Assembly: GCF_014282275.1 (NCBI RefSeq)
Contig: NZ_VFIA01000012.1
Span: 124,001 to 188,000, forward strand
Length of the DNA: 64,000 bases
From: Spirosoma utsteinense
Lineage (GTDB): Bacteria > Bacteroidota > Bacteroidia > Cytophagales > Spirosomataceae
Reading direction: 5' to 3'
Positions 27,323-36,865 of this stretch are shown piece after piece (positions within the stretch are counted from its first letter, which is position 1; every line of letters begins with the position of its first letter). The notes below the pieces were generated by a model. That model was not told the DNA's origin. It ran no database searches and worked only from the letters and a program-made list of their open reading frames with translations. The position numbers were made by a program, and so were the translations under genes.

Positions 27323-29893
27323 ATGTCTCCCATTTTGCACAAGGTTAGCCTTGGCATGGCCACACTCTGCCTGGTACTGAATGGGCTGACGGCACAGGCC
27401 CAGGTGGCTCCATCATCGGGCGCAGGTGCCACTACTTCCCCGGCTGCTCCCCGCGGTGGTACCGCGCAGCCAAGCGCTTTGCCGGCGGGTGTCAATATCA
27501 ATAATCTGCCACCGAGCATGCAGCGGCAAATTCAGCAGCAGACAGGTCAGGGGCAGCAACCCGGCCGTAACGTTCCCACCGGTCGTACCAATGCCCAGCC
27601 AACCAACAACGGCGTTGGCTCCCCTATTCAGGACAATACAGGTGTCAATCGGGACCGGCAAAGCCAGGAGGCCATCGACCCAAGCGATACCATCACCAAC
27701 CAGGGACCACAAACCACCCAGGAGCAACTGGAAGACGGGTACGAAGCGGCCCGCATTCGGGAGCGCAACGAGATCCGTCGGAAGATCTTCGGCAGCACGC
27801 TCTTCAACGACCCAGCGGCTACTAACCCCTTTCAGCCTAATATCACGATGGCCACACCCCGCAACTACATTGTAGGACCGGGCGATCAGCTTAACATTCG
27901 GCTGTACGGCTTCTCTGAAAGTGATTTCAGCCAGACAGTCACGCCGGAAGGGTCTATTTATTTTGCGCAGGCTACCGGTATCGGGCCGGTTTCTATAGCT
28001 GGCCTGTCGGTTGAGCAGGCGAAAGACCGCATCACAAGTCGGTTAGCTACCAAATACGTTGGCCTCCGCAAATCACAATACGGACCTCAGAATACATTCC
28101 TGGAAGTATCACTGGGCGCTATCCGCAGTATCCGCGTAACAGTAACGGGTGATGCGATTCGGCCAGGAACCTATACCCTGTCGTCGCTATCGACGGTAAT
28201 GAATGCGGTTTATCAGGCTGGTGGACCGAATGAATTAGGCTCGTTCCGGAAAGTGCAGCTTATTCGCAATAACAAGGTCATTGCAACACTTGACCTGTAT
28301 GACTACCTGCTCAACGGTACCCAGCGCAATGACTACCGCCTGCAGGACAACGATAACATCCGGTTCACGACCTTCATTCAACGGGTCGAGATCACGGGTA
28401 CCGTTAAACGCAACAATATTTTCGAATTGCTGGTGGGCGAAACCCTCGACCGGCTGCTGTTTTATGCCGGTGATTTTGCGTCCAATGCCTATAAAGGTCG
28501 CGTAAAAGTGACACGCCTGACCGACCGTGAGCGCAAGGTCGTCGATGTGACAACCCCGGAGTTCAAAACGTTTGTGATGCTGGACGGCGACGTCGTTGGG
28601 GTAGAGCAGTTACTGGACCGGTTTGAGAATCAGATCACTATTGAAGGGGCCGTTTTCCGGCCCGGTCAGTACTCACTGGATCAGAACAAAACGCTTCGCA
28701 AAATTATCAGCACCGCCGAAGGTCTGAAAGGTGATGCCTTTACGGGCCGGATCAATATTGTTCGAACCCGTGAAGACCTGGCAATCGAGAACATCACGGT
28801 CAATCTGGCCAATATTCTGGCGGGCACCGAACCGGACATTAACCTCCAGCGTGAAGACCAGATCATTATCCCGTCGCGTTTCGACCTGGCCGAAACAGCT
28901 CAGGTTTCGGTTATGGGCGAAGTGAACCAGCCCAACAGCGATCTGCCTTACATGGCCAATATGACGCTCAACGACGCGCTGTTGCGGGCGGGTGGCATGC
29001 GGGAATCAGCAGCCGCATCGCAGGTAGAGGTTGTTCGCCGGAAAAAAGACGTCGATCCTCGCTCTGCATCAGCGCAGGTAGCCGAAATCATCCGTTTCAA
29101 CGTGAACCGCGATCTATCGATCAATGCGGACGATAATAAGTTTGTTCTGGAGCCATTCGACCAGGTCATCGTACGCCGGTCGCCCAACTATCTGGTACAA
29201 ACCTATGCCAATGTGGAAGGTGAGGTAATACTGCCGGGGTCTTATGCCATTCGTAGTAAGGATCAGAAAGTGTCTGACCTGATTGGATTAGCTGGTGGCT
29301 TAACCCCGCAGGCTTACATAGAAGGTGCTACGCTGGTTCGGCGTGTTATCCTGAGCCCCGACGAGATTGCCCGTCAACAGCGGTCTATTTCGGAGTTAGC
29401 CAACGACGCAACAAGATCTGCGGTTGAAGTAGACGCTATTTCGCCGGACAAACCAGAGTCGATCGGTATCAACCTGAAGAAAATCATGGCGACACCCGGC
29501 TCCTCCGAAGACATTCTGTTGCAGGAAGGCGACATACTGCGTATTCCAAAACTGCTCGAAACGGTACGTATCCAGGGTGAAGTACTGTTGCCAACGACGG
29601 TAAAGTACCGCGCTGGTCAGACGTTTCAGGATTACATTTCTCAGTCGGGTGGTTTCACCAACAAGTCGCAGCGCAAGAAAGCGTTTGTCGTCTATGCCAA
29701 CGGATCAGTCGACCGGACACGCAAGTTCATGTTCTTCAACATCTATCCACGCGTTGAGCCAGGTTCGGAAGTGGTCATTCCCCGTCAGGCACTTTCTCTG
29801 ACACCTCAGCAGATTTTAGGTCAGGCTACAGCCATTACCTCGTCGGTAATGACGTTGATCTTGGGCGTGCTGGCGTTCCGCTCTATCCGGTAA
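27323..29893 (+). CDS. SLBB/Wza-type polysaccharide export outer-membrane protein
   Basis: 856 residues from ATG 27323, which gives a clean signal peptide (LGMATLCLVLNGLTAQAQ); earlier in-frame starts exist at 27251 and 27269. A Pro/Gln/Gly-rich linker (45-140) precedes the Poly_export motif (NYIVGPGDQLNIRLYGFS), and then several SLBB domains (for example ITIEGAVFRPGQYSLDQN and VSVMGEVNQPNSDL and VEGEVILPGSYAI). A C-terminal membrane helix (TSSVMTLILGVLAFRSI) ends the protein. It likely forms an outer-membrane polysaccharide channel. The first gene of the locus. Confidence 0.9.
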   Translation: MSPILHKVSLGMATLCLVLNGLTAQAQVAPSSGAGATTSPAAPRGGTAQPSALPAGVNINNLPPSMQRQIQQQTGQGQQPGRNVPTGRTNAQPTNNGVGSPIQDNTGVNRDRQSQEAIDPSDTITNQGPQTTQEQLEDGYEAARIRERNEIRRKIFGSTLFNDPAATNPFQPNITMATPRNYIVGPGDQLNIRLYGFSESDFSQTVTPEGSIYFAQATGIGPVSIAGLSVEQAKDRITSRLATKYVGLRKSQYGPQNTFLEVSLGAIRSIRVTVTGDAIRPGTYTLSSLSTVMNAVYQAGGPNELGSFRKVQLIRNNKVIATLDLYDYLLNGTQRNDYRLQDNDNIRFTTFIQRVEITGTVKRNNIFELLVGETLDRLLFYAGDFASNAYKGRVKVTRLTDRERKVVDVTTPEFKTFVMLDGDVVGVEQLLDRFENQITIEGAVFRPGQYSLDQNKTLRKIISTAEGLKGDAFTGRINIVRTREDLAIENITVNLANILAGTEPDINLQREDQIIIPSRFDLAETAQVSVMGEVNQPNSDLPYMANMTLNDALLRAGGMRESAAASQVEVVRRKKDVDPRSASAQVAEIIRFNVNRDLSINADDNKFVLEPFDQVIVRRSPNYLVQTYANVEGEVILPGSYAIRSKDQKVSDLIGLAGGLTPQAYIEGATLVRRVILSPDEIARQQRSISELANDATRSAVEVDAISPDKPESIGINLKKIMATPGSSEDILLQEGDILRIPKLLETVRIQGEVLLPTTVKYRAGQTFQDYISQSGGFTNKSQRKKAFVVYANGSVDRTRKFMFFNIYPRVEPGSEVVIPRQALSLTPQQILGQATAITSSVMTLILGVLAFRSIR

Positions 29894-29921
29894 TATTTTA
29901 TTGGTTTTGACGATACATTCA

Positions 29922-31031
29922 ATGCAAAATCCCCCGACAACAAACCAATCCAATCTGGTTACCCGACCGGTCCCCGCCGACCAGATTTCACCGAAAGCGG
30001 TGGTTCTGCGTATAATGGGCATAAAAAGCGTGTTCCGGCGAAACTGGAAACTGCTGCTACTGCTCACGGCCATTGGTGGGGTGATCGGCTTTATCTACGA
30101 TTACACCCACAAAAAACAACCTATTTACAGCGCGTTCATCACCTTTAACCTGGGTGGTGGGTCAGCGTCCGGCGGCAACTTCGGCGAACTGGGAGCCCTG
30201 GCGGGAGCCTTCGGATTGAGCCCCGGCGCGGCCGATGCCAACATCTTCACCGGCGACAATTTTATTATTTACTCCATGTCGCGGGCGGTGCTGGAAAAAA
30301 CGCTGATGAAAATGGATACCATCAACGGAAAAGACACGCTGCTGGCTAACTATTACATCCGCCACAGTGGTATTCGGGATAAAGAGTGGGAAGAAAGTGA
30401 TACCCTTCGGGCTTTCGCCTTTACCCCCGGCAAGCAGGTAAAAGACTTCACAAAACTGGAACAGCAGGCCATGTCGGATGTCTGTGCCCGGATCAAGTCA
30501 GAAATGGGCGTTACCCAGCCCGAACGTAAGTCGTCGTTTATGGAGCTGCGCTGCGGTATGCAGGACGAAAGACTAGCCGCTTCACTGCTGACAACGCACC
30601 TGGAAACGATTGAGGAGGACTATAAAAAGAAACAAACCAAGAAAACGCGTGAGATGTATGAACTCCTCAACTCACGTGCCGACTCGCTGCTGCGTATTCT
30701 TACGGGCACTGAAAATCGGCTGGCTCAGTATGCCGACCAGAACCAGCAGGTTGTTGTGGCACAGGGACGGCTGATGGAAACCAAGCTTACGCGAAATTCC
30801 ACCTTCCTGACCCAGCTGTATTATGCGGCTCTCCAGCAGGCCGACAATATGCGGCTTTCCCTTATCCGTGAGGCTCCGCTGTTCAACATTATCGACCCGG
30901 TCGCTTTTCCGCTTTACAAAGAGATCAAGGCACCGGTAGGTATGCGGATCGGTATTGCCCTCGGACTGCTGCTGTCGGTGATCGCCATATTTTTCCGGGA
31001 AACATACCGCTCCATTATGCGGGAGGAATGA
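29922..31031 (+). CDS. Wzz/polysaccharide co-polymerase family protein
   Basis: 369 residues from ATG 29922, in a second frame after a short gap (28 bp). A membrane helix near residue 42-60 (LLLLLTAIGGVIGFIYDY) and another near 343-360 (IGIALGLLLSVIAIFF) flank a long periplasmic coiled segment with heptads (EEDYKKKQTKKTREMYELL). This layout is the Wzz/GNVR-type chain length regulator. It probably couples the ABC transporter or polymerase to the SLBB channel. No kinase domain is fused, so it is the kinase-less form. Directly downstream is the octamer repeat. Confidence 0.85.
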   Translation: MQNPPTTNQSNLVTRPVPADQISPKAVVLRIMGIKSVFRRNWKLLLLLTAIGGVIGFIYDYTHKKQPIYSAFITFNLGGGSASGGNFGELGALAGAFGLSPGAADANIFTGDNFIIYSMSRAVLEKTLMKMDTINGKDTLLANYYIRHSGIRDKEWEESDTLRAFAFTPGKQVKDFTKLEQQAMSDVCARIKSEMGVTQPERKSSFMELRCGMQDERLAASLLTTHLETIEEDYKKKQTKKTREMYELLNSRADSLLRILTGTENRLAQYADQNQQVVVAQGRLMETKLTRNSTFLTQLYYAALQQADNMRLSLIREAPLFNIIDPVAFPLYKEIKAPVGMRIGIALGLLLSVIAIFFRETYRSIMREE

Positions 31032-31033
31032 TA

Positions 31034-31175
31034 ATCAGTTGGTGAGTTGGTCAGTTGATGAGTCGGTGAGTCAGTCAGTGGCTGTCGCAATCGAAACACT
31101 GACCAACTCACCAACTCACTGACTGATAAACTCACTGACTCACTGACTGACCAACTCACTGACTGATAAACTGAT
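31034..31175. repeat. Inverted repeat of 8-bp units (CAACTCAC / TGACTGAT type)
   Basis: The right arm (31097-31175) is a run of octamers such as CAACTCAC, TGACTGAT, AAACTCAC and TGACTCAC; the left arm (31034-31080) is the complementary CAGTTGGT / GTGAGTTGG type. The 16-nt loop is unique. It fills almost the whole gap between the Wzz and ABC permease genes; the latter starts at TTG 31177 right at its end. Confidence 0.85.
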
Positions 31176-31176
31176 T

Positions 31177-32007
31177 TTGAGAACACACGAGGTAATTATT
31201 GAACCCGGCCGCGCCGAGCGGCACTACTGGCGGGATTTATGGCGTAATCGGGAGCTGATGTACATCCTGTCGATGCGTGATGTATCGGTACGTTACAAAC
31301 AGACGGCTCTTGGCATGGCCTGGGGTCTGATTCGGCCGCTGACGACCATGCTGATCATGGTGTTCGTTTTTAGCCGCATTGCCAAATTGCCGGGTGACCC
31401 GGGCGTGCCCTATCCGCTGATGGTGCTGGGTGGCATAACGGTCTGGACATTCTTCTCTACCGCTTTTACTCAAATCAGCAACAGCGTAACAATGAATGCC
31501 AACCTTGTTACGAAGGTTTATTTTCCCCGCCTGATTATGCCGATCAGTGCGGTAGCCGTAAGTTTTGTCGACTTTCTGGTGTCGCTGGTACTGTTTATTC
31601 TGCTGGCCATCTGGTATCGTTTCGTACCCGACTGGCACTTACTGTTTCTACCAGGCTTCATGCTCCTGGCCGTGCTGGCCGCTTTTGCCTTCGGACTGTT
31701 CTTTGCGGTCGTGAACGTAAAGTTTCGCGATGTAGGTCAGCTGATCCCGTTTCTGGTACAGGTTGGCTTTTACGCCTGCCCAATTGCCTATAGCAGTCGG
31801 CTGGTAGCTGGTGAATCCTACTATAAATATTACATGCTGAATCCGATGGTAGGCATCATCGACGGGTTCCGATGGTCACTTCTTGGTGGCGAGGCTTATT
31901 TCAATCCAAAAAGTCTGCTGACATCCGTCATCATTATCGTCATTTCTCTCAGCCTGTCGCTTTACTTTTTTCGGAAACGCGAGAGTACCTTTGTCGATGA
32001 TATTTAA
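31177..32007 (+). CDS. ABC-2 type polysaccharide transporter permease (Wzm-like)
   Basis: 276 residues with a TTG start at 31177; no ATG fits, since family members keep the amphipathic N-terminus seen here (WRDLWRNRELMYILSMRDV) followed by VRYKQTALGMAWGL. Six membrane helices are visible from about 45 to 270. It pairs with the Wzt-like ATPase downstream and would move a lipid-linked polysaccharide across the inner membrane. The gene is squeezed between two repeat-rich gaps (octamer repeats), so its expression could be sensitive to those. The TTG start is not common but homology supports it. Confidence 0.88.
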   Translation: MRTHEVIIEPGRAERHYWRDLWRNRELMYILSMRDVSVRYKQTALGMAWGLIRPLTTMLIMVFVFSRIAKLPGDPGVPYPLMVLGGITVWTFFSTAFTQISNSVTMNANLVTKVYFPRLIMPISAVAVSFVDFLVSLVLFILLAIWYRFVPDWHLLFLPGFMLLAVLAAFAFGLFFAVVNVKFRDVGQLIPFLVQVGFYACPIAYSSRLVAGESYYKYYMLNPMVGIIDGFRWSLLGGEAYFNPKSLLTSVIIIVISLSLSLYFFRKRESTFVDDI

Positions 32008-32110
32008 TGAGTATCAAGTTAACCAGTCTATGAGCGGCTTAGAGCGCCAGCGCACCAAGTAGACTCATTAGCTAACCAACTGAGTGACTTTTCAACTCAC
32101 CAACTGAACT

Positions 32111-33367
32111 ATGTCTGTTATTACCGTCGAAAATATAAGTAAGCAGTACATCATCGACCACCAGAAAGGAAAGGGGTCTAACACCCTGCGCGACGTTATA
32201 TCGGCAAATTTTCGGCAGGTCTTCAACGGACAAAAGAAGCAGAAAGACGAAAGCAAAGAAGAGTTCTGGGCCCTGCGCGACGTAAGCTTTTCAATTGAGC
32301 AGGGCGACCGGGTAGGTATTGTGGGCCACAACGGCGCAGGCAAGTCGACGATGCTTAAAATTCTGAGCAAAATCATCGAACCTACTACGGGCAGCGTTCG
32401 CATCCGGGGACGGGTAGCCAGTTTGCTGGAGGTTGGAACGGGCTTCCACCCGGAGCTGACCGGCCGCGAAAATATTTACCTGAATGGGTCGCTGCTGGGC
32501 ATGAGCCGCAGTGAGATCAGGAAACAGTTTGACGAAATTGTAGCCTTTGCCGGTGTTGAGAAGTTTCTCGACACGCCCGTCAAGCGCTACTCATCGGGTA
32601 TGTATGTTCGGCTGGGATTTGCCATTTCGGCCCACCTCGACCCCGAGATTATGATCGTCGATGAGGTGCTGGCTGTTGGCGACGCCGAATTCCAGAAGAA
32701 GAGTCTCGGCAAGATGCGGGATAATTCGGCCAGCGGCCGGACCATTATCTTCGTTAGCCATAACCTGACCGCCGTACAGGCTCTGTGTAACAAAACGCTG
32801 TATTTTGAGAAAGGACAGCTGATTGAACAGGGCGAAACCAATCAGGTTATTGCCTCATACCTGAGCAAGGTTTCCAAGACCCGGCTCGTACGCCAGTGGG
32901 ACACTCCCCAGGATGCGCCCGGCAACGATCTGGTTCGCGTTCGGCGCATCGAGATGACCCCCGAATACCAGGACGACCTGACCCATATCGATGTCCGGAC
33001 ACCGATGAAACTGCGGTTCGAGTTCTGGAACATGATGGACCATGCCAACCTGAACCTGAGCCTGCATCTGAACTCGCTGACGGGTGAATGTATTTTCAAC
33101 ATCGGTACTCGGTCACAGGCTTATGGCAAGGGACTTATTGCGGGTGAATGTACCATTCCGGGCTATTTCCTGAACGATGGTTCCTACACAATTTCGGTGA
33201 TGATCGTAAAAGATACGGTTACCCCGCTATACACTATGGAAGAAGGTATTACCTTCGACGTAGAAGATTACCGGGAAGGCATCGCCTGGTACGGAAAGTG
33301 GCCGGGTTACGTTCGGCCGCAGTTTCCGTTTGAAATGGGCATGTTAGAAGAAGCCACCGTTAAATGA
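32111..33367 (+). CDS. ABC transporter ATPase with carbohydrate-binding C-terminal domain (Wzt-like)
   Basis: 418 residues. Walker A GHNGAGKST (72-80), signature YSSGMYVRLGFA, Walker B IMIVDEVLAVGD and switch His in IIFVSHN. Residues about 270-410 form a beta-sandwich, the C-terminal domain of Wzt that reads the polysaccharide end in some O-antigen systems. An insertion QVFNGQKKQKDESKEE before Walker A is a common feature of TagH/Wzt. It works with the permease upstream. The C-terminal domain suggests that the exported chain carries a terminal modification that is recognised. Confidence 0.92.
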   Translation: MSVITVENISKQYIIDHQKGKGSNTLRDVISANFRQVFNGQKKQKDESKEEFWALRDVSFSIEQGDRVGIVGHNGAGKSTMLKILSKIIEPTTGSVRIRGRVASLLEVGTGFHPELTGRENIYLNGSLLGMSRSEIRKQFDEIVAFAGVEKFLDTPVKRYSSGMYVRLGFAISAHLDPEIMIVDEVLAVGDAEFQKKSLGKMRDNSASGRTIIFVSHNLTAVQALCNKTLYFEKGQLIEQGETNQVIASYLSKVSKTRLVRQWDTPQDAPGNDLVRVRRIEMTPEYQDDLTHIDVRTPMKLRFEFWNMMDHANLNLSLHLNSLTGECIFNIGTRSQAYGKGLIAGECTIPGYFLNDGSYTISVMIVKDTVTPLYTMEEGITFDVEDYREGIAWYGKWPGYVRPQFPFEMGMLEEATVK

Positions 33368-33466
33368 GTTTTCAGCGTCTAGTCTTCAAACGAATATTAC
33401 CACACCATTAGCTGGCGATCTAGCTGAAGACTCAACCCTGTAAAACTCAACACCTGAACACTGTTT

Positions 33467-34561
33467 ATGATCAACGTCACTAAGTCATATCTTCCCGACC
33501 TTGAGGAATATACCAACTACCTGAAAGGAATCTGGGAGCGGGTTCACCTGACCAACGATGGGCCGCTCCTGCGTGACCTGGAAGCTCAGATGAAAGACTA
33601 TCTGGGAGTGAAACACCTTAAGTTCTGCACCAATGGCACCATCGTTCTTCAACTCGCCCTGAAAGCGCTGGACATTACCAAGGAAGTTATTACAACCCCT
33701 TTTTCGTATGTGGCCACGACCAATGCGCTGCTGTGGGAAGGGTGTACCCCTGTTTTTGCCGATATTCGACCAGACGATTTCTGTCTCGATCCCACTAAGA
33801 TCGAGTCGCTCATTACCGAAAACACGCAGGCGATCATGGCCACGCACGTTTACGGGAATGCCTGCCGGATTGAGGAGATACAGGCCATTGCCGAAAAGCA
33901 TAACCTGAAAGTTATCTACGACGCAGCCCACACGTTCGGAGCCAGCTATAACGGCCGCTCGATCCTGAGCTATGGCGACCTGAGCACCTGTAGTTTTCAC
34001 GCCACCAAAGTGTTTCATACCGTGGAGGGCGGCTGCATTGTAACGGATAGCGACGAAATGGCAGAAAAACTGCATTTCTACCGGTCGTTTGGCCACCGTA
34101 ACGACGACTATTACAGCGTTGGCATCAACGCTAAAAACTCGGAGTTTCACGCGGCTATGGGCTTATGTGTACTGCCCAAAGTACCGGCGCTCATCGAAGC
34201 CCGCAAACGCGTGTTCGGCTATTACAACGACCGGCTCGATTTCAGCCGGATCACCCGGCCAACCCTGACCCCTGGTGTCGACTACAACTATGCCTATTAC
34301 CCGGTCGTGTTCGAATCAGAGGAAGTACTATTACGGGTTGTCGAGTCACTCAAGGCGCAGCACGTTTCGCCCCGCCGTTATTTTTTCCCTTCGCTCAACA
34401 CCCTGCCTTTCTCGGTAGGTCACCAGCCCTGCCCTATCTCGGAGGAAGTGTCGTTGCGCGTGTTATGCCTACCCCTCTATCCCGATCTGGCCGAAGAGGA
34501 TGTCAATCTCATCGCGGGCATCGTGAATGAAGCACTAATTCCCTCCGGGGTTGTATACTGA
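33467..34561 (+). CDS. DegT/DnrJ/EryC1/StrS sugar aminotransferase
   Basis: 364 residues. PLP Schiff-base lysine is K181 in STCSFHATKVFHTVEGG; TTPFSYVATTNALLWEG and FADIRPDDFCLDP are usual motifs for the sugar-nucleotide aminotransferases. It transfers an amino group from glutamate to a keto sugar nucleotide to make an amino sugar for the polysaccharide. Next to it are a WbqC-family gene and an acyltransferase, the typical set for N-acylated amino sugars. The sugar is not identified (4-amino-4,6-dideoxy and 3-amino types are possible). 99 bp after the ATPase. Confidence 0.9.
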   Translation: MINVTKSYLPDLEEYTNYLKGIWERVHLTNDGPLLRDLEAQMKDYLGVKHLKFCTNGTIVLQLALKALDITKEVITTPFSYVATTNALLWEGCTPVFADIRPDDFCLDPTKIESLITENTQAIMATHVYGNACRIEEIQAIAEKHNLKVIYDAAHTFGASYNGRSILSYGDLSTCSFHATKVFHTVEGGCIVTDSDEMAEKLHFYRSFGHRNDDYYSVGINAKNSEFHAAMGLCVLPKVPALIEARKRVFGYYNDRLDFSRITRPTLTPGVDYNYAYYPVVFESEEVLLRVVESLKAQHVSPRRYFFPSLNTLPFSVGHQPCPISEEVSLRVLCLPLYPDLAEEDVNLIAGIVNEALIPSGVVY

Positions 34562-34644
34562 ACCAGCCATACCGACTGTTGACGTTGGCCTGTAGAGCCT
34601 GACTTGACAGTCGGTTGTTTCCGTTCAGGAATCGACATTTCCCC

Positions 34645-36756
34645 ATGACTATACTTTATCTCCTTTCACTCGTTCTTTTTCTTTATTACCTCGGTCGGCT
34701 TTCGGCGGGCATTGCTCGCCGGTCGCTAACAGACTGGTGGCTGACAACATTCCTGTTGGGAGCCGGTAGTGTAATTCTCACAGGGTTTCTTCTGTCGGCG
34801 CTACGCCTGACCGCTAGTTCAGTGGTTTGGGCAGGGGGCGTATTTATCACAGCAACCGTTCTTGGTACGGTATTAAACCGGTTGACGGCCACGTCCTGGA
34901 CGGGCAGTACGGTAGCGCCAGAACCAGGGCCATCGGCACCTGTTCGCTTCTCGGTATCATCGCTTTTTAGCGAACGTCGTCATACGTTCGGGCACTGGTT
35001 CGGTGCGTTATCAGGCTATACCAAATTCCTGTTCATAACGCTGTTCGCTACCCTATCACTCATTGCCGTTACGAACCTGCTGCTGGTACTGTTTACGGTC
35101 CCTAACGAATGGGACAGCATGACGGGTCACCTCAACCGGGTCATGCAGTATGTACAGCGTGGCACCATGCGGCACTTCGGCGGTACGAACTGGAACATGG
35201 ATACCTATCCAAAAAGCGTTTGTACCCTTCAGATTTATTCGTTTCTGATGACGGGCCGCTTTGAAAACGGGTTCAAGTTCATCCATCACCTAAGTTACTG
35301 GACAGCCATCGTCGCGGTATTTGGCCTTGTACAGCGTATTGGCCAGTTGAGTCGCGGGAAAGCCTCCCTAACCGCCAGTTTCTTCTGCGCGTTGGCTTAT
35401 GCGCTGCTGCCGGACTTCCTGATGCAGGCCATAACCACCGAAACCGACATTGTTTTGACGGCTTATCTGAGTGTGCTGCTCTATATGCTGTTCACTTATA
35501 AGCAAACCGGCGACGTCCGGTACCTGTGGCTGGCGGGTATGGCTTTCGGCATTGCTTTTGGCCATAAAATCACGTTTGCCTTGTTGCTGCCTTCGGTATT
35601 CGTCGTGATGATTTACACGGTGTTTCTATCGCCATCCTGGTCTGTAACAATTGGCCGGACGTGGCGACTCGCCGGGGCCATCATCGTAGGGGTGTGTCTC
35701 TGGACGTTGCCAACGGGATACCTGAAAAACGTAGAAGTATTCGGTCACCCCATCGGCCCGCCAACGGCCCTCAAACACCAGTCGGTGGAGCGGGCTGGGT
35801 CGTTGCGAAATCTGCTTGAACAGGGTAGCCGCAACGTGATTCGCTACGGCTACGAGCATGTCAACCTGGACGGTATCCGCAACCTGGAAGCCGGGGCCGC
35901 TGTCAACCACACCATGCGCAAACCGCTGGTGCTGCTGGAAGACAAACTCCACATGCGACTGGATGAAGAAACCGACTTTTCGATTCAGCCATTCGCCTTC
36001 GACCGCCGGTTCGTGTTTTATAATGCCAATCCCTACTGGGGTGTATTCGGTTTCGCACTCATTATACCCCTGCTGTTGCTGGTGTTACTAGGCATCGTTC
36101 GGTCGACACCCCATTTTTTCGTAGGTCTTGCGTTGATCCTGCATTTTGCGGCCCTCTCCTACTCAGCGCCATACGACCCCTTTAAAGGTCGATACTTTAT
36201 TGAAACGGGTCTTTTCGGCGTTCTCTTTCTGGCCTTGCTTTTTTTGCATCCCCGCACAGCAGTAGATGTACCGGGCCGTGCTGTCTGGAAAGCATATGTT
36301 GGCCTGATAACCGTACTGGGGTGCGTATCGGCCGTGCTATGCGTGTATCTCAACATCCGGGCGCTACCGTTTGGGTGGACGGCTCCGGACGGCAAAGCTT
36401 ACCCGTCTGCTTTCTCATCAGACCGGATTCGGCAGATGGCCGTTGGCCGGCCTGATATCTACATCCCCTACAAGCGGTTCAATGACATGGTGCCTGACAG
36501 GGCAACCGTTGCCCTGGGTACCATCAATGATGACTACGAGTATCCGCTCTATGGTCCGAAGTTGTCCCGGCGGCTTATTGCCATCAATCCGTTCGAGCAG
36601 GGGCTGAAGCCCATACCAGCGGAAGCAGACTACCTGTTTTTCGACAAAAGCGTGATTAAGCCACAACCCGGTGATATTCGTTTGGGCACTGATACGACCA
36701 TGCGCAACATGATGATCGTACCAGCCGAAGACTATTATTTACGTAAATTAAAGTAG
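34645..36756 (+). CDS. Large polytopic membrane protein, GT-C/GT39-like glycosyltransferase
   Basis: 703 residues from ATG 34645 (TILYLLSLVLFLYYLG helix). About twelve membrane helices are spread over residues 1-560, then a hydrophilic C-terminal part with no catalytic motif recognised. A GT-C glycosyltransferase, using lipid-linked sugars, is the best guess: the first large loop contains acidic residues near NEWDSMTGHLNRVM and NWNMDTYPKS, which resemble the catalytic loop of GT39-like proteins. It could also be a flippase-like protein. It follows the aminotransferase by 83 bp. Confidence 0.65.
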   Translation: MTILYLLSLVLFLYYLGRLSAGIARRSLTDWWLTTFLLGAGSVILTGFLLSALRLTASSVVWAGGVFITATVLGTVLNRLTATSWTGSTVAPEPGPSAPVRFSVSSLFSERRHTFGHWFGALSGYTKFLFITLFATLSLIAVTNLLLVLFTVPNEWDSMTGHLNRVMQYVQRGTMRHFGGTNWNMDTYPKSVCTLQIYSFLMTGRFENGFKFIHHLSYWTAIVAVFGLVQRIGQLSRGKASLTASFFCALAYALLPDFLMQAITTETDIVLTAYLSVLLYMLFTYKQTGDVRYLWLAGMAFGIAFGHKITFALLLPSVFVVMIYTVFLSPSWSVTIGRTWRLAGAIIVGVCLWTLPTGYLKNVEVFGHPIGPPTALKHQSVERAGSLRNLLEQGSRNVIRYGYEHVNLDGIRNLEAGAAVNHTMRKPLVLLEDKLHMRLDEETDFSIQPFAFDRRFVFYNANPYWGVFGFALIIPLLLLVLLGIVRSTPHFFVGLALILHFAALSYSAPYDPFKGRYFIETGLFGVLFLALLFLHPRTAVDVPGRAVWKAYVGLITVLGCVSAVLCVYLNIRALPFGWTAPDGKAYPSAFSSDRIRQMAVGRPDIYIPYKRFNDMVPDRATVALGTINDDYEYPLYGPKLSRRLIAINPFEQGLKPIPAEADYLFFDKSVIKPQPGDIRLGTDTTMRNMMIVPAEDYYLRKLK

Positions 36757-36808
36757 ACAGGGCGGCCCTTTTCTGTGTCTATCACATAGAAGGGTGCTGC
36801 ATAAACAT

Positions 36809-36856
36809 AACTAGACGCAAGGGATTGCGTTGATAACTAGACGCAAGGGATTGCGT
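36809..36856 (+). repeat. Duplicated 22-bp palindromic repeat
   Basis: Two identical 22-bp units (36809-36830 and 36835-36856) separated by TGAT, each containing the palindrome ACGCAA-GGGA-TTGCGT; the second extends to AGACGCAA/TTGCGTCT. They lie upstream of the WbqC start at 36866. Confidence 0.8.
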
Positions 36857-36865
36857 CTCTACCTT

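Noticed and set aside
31034..31175. Possible CRISPR array
   Set aside because: Units are 8 bp and degenerate, with no spacers of fixed length and no cas genes; the arrangement is an inverted array.
34571..34615. Hairpin before the large membrane protein
   Set aside because: Only 9-bp arms with a loop of 27 bases; too weak to call a site.
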